NCBI GenBank assembly: GCA_015655485.1
Contig: JAATEZ010000377.1
Location: 1-16,742 of the forward strand
Direction of reading: 5' to 3'
Origin: Lactobacillales bacterium
Lineage (GTDB): Bacteria; Bacillota; Bacilli; Lactobacillales; Vagococcaceae
Length of the DNA stretch: 16,742 nucleotides
Part shown: positions 13,679 through 16,742 of the stretch, one piece after another
Position numbering within the stretch: position 1 is the stretch's first letter
Layout of the letters: each line of letters opens with the position of its first letter
Notes under the pieces: model-generated
Seen by the model: only the letters and a program-made list of their open reading frames with translations
Database searches by the model: none
Told to the model about the DNA's origin: nothing
Program-made: the position numbers and the translations under genes

Positions 13679-13712
13679 TTTTTTTAATTAATATAATTAT
13701 TAATTAAAAAAA
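13679..13712. promoter_or_regulatory. Large AT-only palindrome containing the candidate operator (copy 2)
   Basis: Two perfect 15-bp arms (TTTTTTTAATTAATA and its complement) surround a 4-base centre TAAT. The inner 18 bp at 13687-13704 are ATTAATA-N4-TATTAAT, identical in half-sites and spacing to the palindrome at 1747-1764. It lies between the predicted transcription start and the ribosome binding site of the GH27 operon, where a bound repressor would block transcription. Confidence 0.5.
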
Positions 13713-13730
13713 TTCCAATTAATAATTATC

Positions 13731-13759
13731 AATATAGACTATAACATAAATGTTGTCAA
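13731..13759 (-). promoter_or_regulatory. Predicted promoter of the GH27-GH127-GH51-DUF6171 operon
   Basis: On the minus strand a consensus -35 box TTGACA (13759-13754) and a -10 box TATATT (13736-13731) are 17 bases apart. A promoter this strong needs no activator, so control is more likely by repression at the palindrome downstream. No cre-like sequence was found here. Confidence 0.7.
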
Positions 13760-13780
13760 TAATCGAAAAGAAAAAAACTC

Positions 13781-13809
13781 TTGATTTTTTTATGGTTTAC
13801 ATATATATT
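13781..13809 (+). promoter_or_regulatory. Predicted promoter of the second ArsR-type regulator gene
   Basis: TTGATT (13781-13786) and TATATT (13804-13809) are 17 bases apart on the plus strand. The transcript would begin near 13816, about 58 bases before the start codon. The promoter is back to back with the GH operon promoter. Confidence 0.5.
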
Positions 13810-13873
13810 AATCATATAAAGACTCTTTAATTGATCTTTATTTTATGCTGTTTAAATCAAAGGAGCTGTTTTT

Positions 13874-14776
13874 ATGAAATTGGATACTTCAGAAGAATCA
13901 TTAGCTGTTTATGAAGCGCTGGCCAGCAAGATACGCTTGCAAATCATTCGCTTATTAGCAGATAATGCTTTGAACATTAAAGAACTGGCTGAAAAACTAG
14001 GCCTGAGCAGTGCGATCGTGACTATGCATATAAAAAAATTAGAAAAGGCAAGACTGATTACAACGGAAAGGATCCCAGGAAAATCGGGGACACAAAAAAT
14101 TTCGCGTTTAGCCGTGAATGACGCAATTATTAATTTTCCTAAATCTAGACAAATCGATGAGCAGTGGCATGAATCCATTGTTCCTATCGGCCAATATGTT
14201 GATTTCTCTGTAACTCCCTCATGCGGTTTAGCCACAGATACAGCTTATATTGGCAAGTTTGATGATCCGCGCTATTTTCTAGATGCTCAGCGCGTAAACG
14301 CAGGAATTCTATGGTTCACTCAAGGATATATGGAATATAAGATTCCCAATTTTTTGAAATCAAATCAAACTCCTGATTTATTGGAGATCAGTTTTGAGAT
14401 AGCATCTGAATTTCCTTCATATAAAGAAAATTGGCCCTCTGACATTACGTTTTCAATCAACCAAATCGAAGTAGGGACTTGGACAAGTCCAGGAGATTTT
14501 GGTGGAACTAAGGGAAAATTCACTCCTGACTGGTGGCCTGAAGCAATCAACCAATATGGTCTGCTCAAAAATTTACGAATCGATCAAGAGGAGACAAGAA
14601 TGAATGATGAGATTCTTTCGAGTGTTTCTCTAAAGAATTTGGATATCCACAGAGAATTTTTAACTTTGCGAATCGCCGTGAATGAAACTGCAAAAAATGT
14701 TGGCGGCTGTACTTTGTTTGGCTCCGGATTCGGCAATTACGCACAAGATATCCTCTCTAAACTTTACTACCATTGA
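13874..14776 (+). CDS. ArsR-type HTH regulator with large C-terminal putative sugar-sensing domain (paralog 2)
   Basis: A protein of 300 residues, similar over its whole length to the regulator at 1862-2752, with roughly half the residues identical by eye. The DNA-binding part (residues 5-82) is nearly the same, including the recognition region LSSAIVTMHIKKLEK. The C-terminal 200 residues keep PSCGLA (C117), ILWFTQGYMEY, WPSDITF, GTWTSPGDF, TPDWWP, NQYGLLK and GGCTLFGSGFGN (C279). The main difference is a short insert after residue 67. The start has AAAGGAG upstream. It is divergent from the GH27 operon, so it probably controls that operon, most simply as a repressor released by a sugar. Ligand and mode of action are not known to me. 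Confidence 0.87.
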   Translation: MKLDTSEESLAVYEALASKIRLQIIRLLADNALNIKELAEKLGLSSAIVTMHIKKLEKARLITTERIPGKSGTQKISRLAVNDAIINFPKSRQIDEQWHESIVPIGQYVDFSVTPSCGLATDTAYIGKFDDPRYFLDAQRVNAGILWFTQGYMEYKIPNFLKSNQTPDLLEISFEIASEFPSYKENWPSDITFSINQIEVGTWTSPGDFGGTKGKFTPDWWPEAINQYGLLKNLRIDQEETRMNDEILSSVSLKNLDIHREFLTLRIAVNETAKNVGGCTLFGSGFGNYAQDILSKLYYH

Positions 14777-14890
14777 TTTAAAAAAGAATAAACGATGAAT
14801 CAAAAACAATTTCTTCTGAAAAAAAGCCTTCTGCTGAAACGAAAAGACCACTGTCTCACTAATTTTTCCGGCTTCTACTTACTTCTTTAG

Positions 14891-14920
14891 TTGTTTATCA
14901 CTACTGATTTGTGCTACTCT
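14891..14920 (+). promoter_or_regulatory. Possible promoter of the small membrane protein gene
   Basis: TTGTTT (14891-14896) and TACTCT (14915-14920) are 18 bases apart, 35 bases before the start codon at 14955. The match is moderate. The rest of the gap from 14777 shows no clear terminator for the upstream regulator gene, so read-through is also possible. Confidence 0.3.
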
Positions 14921-14954
14921 ATTCTTGCAGAGATATTATCATCAGGAGGATTTT

Positions 14955-15404
14955 ATGAACACTTTATTAGGAAAAAAAGTCAAATCAATTGAACATGATA
15001 GTAAATCAAGTGGTGTCACCCAAATAATCATTGCTTTAGTATTGCTTTTTTTAATTCCCATTTTTCTATTGGGAAATCTTATTTCTTTAGTTTTAGGCTT
15101 ACTAGTTTTTTTACTGCTGCTTATTATGGGTTTAACAAATTATTTTAAAAAAAATGATTCTGTTGCTCTATATGAAAAAGGAATCATTATCAACAACTGG
15201 CGCAAAGCTTCGGAAATTTACCGCGAAGATATAAAGAAAATAGATTTTAAAAAGAAACTTATGGTTGACCGTTTTGCCATTCGTTCTTGCGAGGTCGCTG
15301 TCATCCATACTAAGGATGATGCCACTTATGAAGCGCCTATTGAGGTCGATAAAGAAATGCAGCAATTATTAAAAAACTTGACCACCACTCCACGCATTTT
15401 TTAA
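14955..15404 (+). CDS. Small membrane protein with two N-terminal helices and a PH-like tail, function unknown
   Basis: A protein of 149 residues that I do not recognise as a named family. Residues 21-38 and 42-60 are strongly hydrophobic and form a helical hairpin in the membrane. The rest is soluble, with ALYEKGIIINNWRKASEIYREDIKKIDF (71-98), a pattern seen in bacterial pleckstrin-homology-like domains, followed by beta-type sequence. A long TTG-initiated version from 14925 is possible, but AGGAGG sits 5 bases before the ATG at 14955, which decides the start. It lies between the second regulator and a GH1 gene on the other strand and shows no clear link to sugar use. Confidence 0.75.
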   Translation: MNTLLGKKVKSIEHDSKSSGVTQIIIALVLLFLIPIFLLGNLISLVLGLLVFLLLLIMGLTNYFKKNDSVALYEKGIIINNWRKASEIYREDIKKIDFKKKLMVDRFAIRSCEVAVIHTKDDATYEAPIEVDKEMQQLLKNLTTTPRIF

Positions 15405-15414
15405 CACGCGACCC

Positions 15415-15500
15415 AGAAAAGCGGAAGGAACTGTTCCAGCTTGTGAGCAAAAATAGTAGAAAAGCGGAATGAGGCCTATTATGCTTTGAGGGATAGCAAA
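15415..15500 (+). repeat. Tandem fragments of the AGAAAAGC(G/T)GAA intergenic repeat
   Basis: AGAAAAGCGGAA occurs at 15415-15426 and 15458-15469, 43 bases apart. The first copy is followed by GGAACTGTTCC and TTGTGAGCAAAAATAG, the second by GAGGCCTATTATGCTTTGAG. These resemble the element at 8456-8588 (AGAAAAGCTGAATGAGGC, CTTTGAGCAAA). The gap from 15405 to 15608 holds these fragments and one terminator, and no gene was seen in it. Confidence 0.5.
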
Positions 15501-15518
15501 AAAAATTTAGACAAGTCA

Positions 15519-15565
15519 AATAAGCTGACACAATGAGTTCATCATTTGTGTCAGCTTATTTTGTT
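15519..15565. terminator. Bidirectional terminator between membrane protein and GH1 genes
   Basis: The arms 15519-15536 and 15542-15560 pair almost perfectly (core AAGCTGACACAA / TTGTGTCAGCTT, one bulged T) around a 5-base loop. On the plus strand TTATTTTGTTT follows, on the minus strand TTATTTG. It serves both converging genes. Confidence 0.8.
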
Positions 15566-15608
15566 TCAAGTGCTTAGAATCATTGAATGAAAAAATCTGC
15601 TTCTCTGA

Positions 15609-16742
15609 TCAATCTAAATCTTCCCCATTTGTCTTGATCACTTTCCTGTACCAGTCAAAAGATTTTTTCTCATAACGATCCCCGGTTCCTTGACCTAGGT
15701 CGTCTAAATCAACATAAATAAACCCATAACGTTTTGACATTTCACCAGTTGACGCACTAACCAAATCAATACAGCCCCATGGGGTATAACCCATTAAATC
15801 GACTCCGTCATTAATCGCCTCATGCATCGCAATAATGTGCTTACGTAAATAATCGATCCGATAATCATCCGCAACAAAATGATTTTCGTCTATTTTATCA
15901 ATAGCTCCTAAACCATTTTCTACAACAAAAAGGGGTTTTTGATATCGATCATACAATTCGTTCAAGGCTATCCTTAATCCGGTTGGATCGATTTGCCATC
16001 CCCACTCGCTAGCTTCTAAGAAAGGATTCTTCACACCGCCAAGCATATTTCCTGCTGCTTCTTCTGTATCTTGTTGGGTTTCATTGATTGCGGTCGACAT
16101 ATAATAGCTAAAACCGATATAATCGACCGGATATTTTTCTAGCAATTCTAGATCATCCTCAGCTATTTCGAGATCTTTTACATGATATTTTTCAAACATC
16201 CGTTTAGTATAAGCAGGATATTTCCCGCGAACTTGAACATCCGCACAGAAAAAGTTCATCTCCTGATTGTTTTCCAGTGTAGCCATTTGGTTAACTGGGT
16301 CCGCATCATAAGCATATGTCGTTGCATAAAGAATCATACAGCCTATTTCTACTTTTGGATCGGTTTCATGCGCGATTTTAACAGCTAAACTGCTGGCCAC
16401 AAACTGATTATGGAAAGCTTGAAAAATGTTCTGTTTGTCTTCCGCCCCATTACTTTTAATTAAGCCTTGGCTCAATGCCGGAAAATGAAAGGCACTGTTT
16501 ATTTCATTAAAAGTCATCCAGTATTTTACTTTACTGTGAAACCGTGTCAAAACAACTTTAGCATAACGTTCATAGAAAGTAATAAGTTCCCTATTTTTCC
16601 AGCCGCCATATTTTTTAGCCAGATTTAGCGGCATTTCATAGTGAGAAATAGTAACTACTGGTTCGATCCCATATTTTAAACACTCATCAAAAATCTGATC
16701 ATAAAATATCAACCCGGCTTCATTAGGTTTGATCTCATCACC
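15609..16742 (-). CDS. GH1 6-phospho-beta-glucosidase, C-terminal part (5' end outside the window)
   Basis: The frame is open to the right edge, with 377 codons visible and roughly 100 N-terminal residues missing. The first visible residues, GDEIKPNEAGL, already match the GH1 barrel. The acid/base glutamate is in WMTFNEIN and the nucleophile in LFVVENGLGA. The cluster LVSASTGEMSKRYGF has the Ser, Lys and Tyr that in this family bind the 6-phosphate. The enzyme therefore hydrolyses beta-glucosides phosphorylated during import by a phosphotransferase system (cellobiose, salicin or arbutin type) and acts in the cytoplasm. It ends at the shared terminator and looks intact. Its partner transport genes, if any, lie outside the window. 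It is probably independent of the arabinoside genes. Confidence 0.95.
   Translation of the reverse strand, partial: GDEIKPNEAGLIFYDQIFDECLKYGIEPVVTISHYEMPLNLAKKYGGWKNRELITFYERYAKVVLTRFHSKVKYWMTFNEINSAFHFPALSQGLIKSNGAEDKQNIFQAFHNQFVASSLAVKIAHETDPKVEIGCMILYATTYAYDADPVNQMATLENNQEMNFFCADVQVRGKYPAYTKRMFEKYHVKDLEIAEDDLELLEKYPVDYIGFSYYMSTAINETQQDTEEAAGNMLGGVKNPFLEASEWGWQIDPTGLRIALNELYDRYQKPLFVVENGLGAIDKIDENHFVADDYRIDYLRKHIIAMHEAINDGVDLMGYTPWGCIDLVSASTGEMSKRYGFIYVDLDDLGQGTGDRYEKKSFDWYRKVIKTNGEDLD

Noticed and set aside
14925..14954. Upstream TTG start for the small membrane protein
   Set aside because: The ATG at 14955 has a perfect AGGAGG five bases upstream; the longer version would translate through that ribosome binding site.
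15337..15531. Minus-strand open frame over the repeat region and the end of the membrane protein gene
   Set aside because: It lies partly antisense to a better-supported gene and partly in repeat sequence, with no protein pattern.
16710..16712. TTG at 16712 as the start of the GH1 gene
   Set aside because: The ten codons upstream to the window edge continue the conserved GH1 sequence (GDEIKPNEAG), so the gene is cut by the window rather than starting here.

Overview
The window reads as a chromosomal segment of a low-GC Firmicute of the order Lactobacillales, most likely an Enterococcus or a close relative. The basis is AT-rich DNA, strong AGGAGG-type ribosome binding sites, a phosphoketolase, a phospho-beta-glucosidase, a DUF6171-type small protein and an enterococcal-looking intergenic repeat. 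The genus is an inference from gene content and was not tested. No rRNA, tRNA, CRISPR array, transposase or phage gene was seen.

Layout. (1) Positions 1-1861: a sugar ABC importer on the minus strand (solute-binding protein, then the start of a permease that runs off the left edge), with a promoter overlapped by a good catabolite-response element. (2) 1862-2752: a divergent one-component regulator made of an ArsR-type helix-turn-helix and a large C-terminal domain. (3) 2924-5320: phosphoketolase on the minus strand, with an unusual array of palindromes around its promoter. (4) 5513-7519: a GH42 enzyme on the minus strand, divergent from (5) an AraC-type activator at 7635-8450. (6) 8686-13664: a minus-strand operon in the order GH27, GH127, GH51, DUF6171; the GH127 gene is broken by one in-frame stop codon. 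(7) 13874-14776: a second regulator paralogous to the first, divergent from the GH operon. (8) 14955-15404: a small membrane protein. (9) 15609 to the right edge: a GH1 6-phospho-beta-glucosidase on the minus strand.

How the genes fit together (inference). The GH27, GH127, GH51 and GH42 enzymes show no secretion signals, so they should act on oligosaccharides already brought in by a transporter, possibly the ABC importer on the left. Together they could remove beta-L-arabinopyranosyl or alpha-galactosyl, beta-L-arabinofuranosyl, alpha-L-arabinofuranosyl and beta-galactosyl groups. That set suits plant arabinogalactan or hydroxyproline-rich glycoprotein side chains. Arabinose would enter central metabolism as xylulose 5-phosphate and be cleaved by the phosphoketolase; no arabinose isomerase, kinase or epimerase gene lies in this window.

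The most interesting feature is the regulatory pair. Two ArsR-HTH proteins with the same uncharacterised, aromatic-rich C-terminal domain bracket the locus. Each is transcribed away from a sugar operon (import on one side, hydrolysis on the other), and both intergenic regions carry the same palindrome, ATTAATA-N4-TATTAAT. I propose that this domain is a carbohydrate sensor and that the palindrome is its operator.
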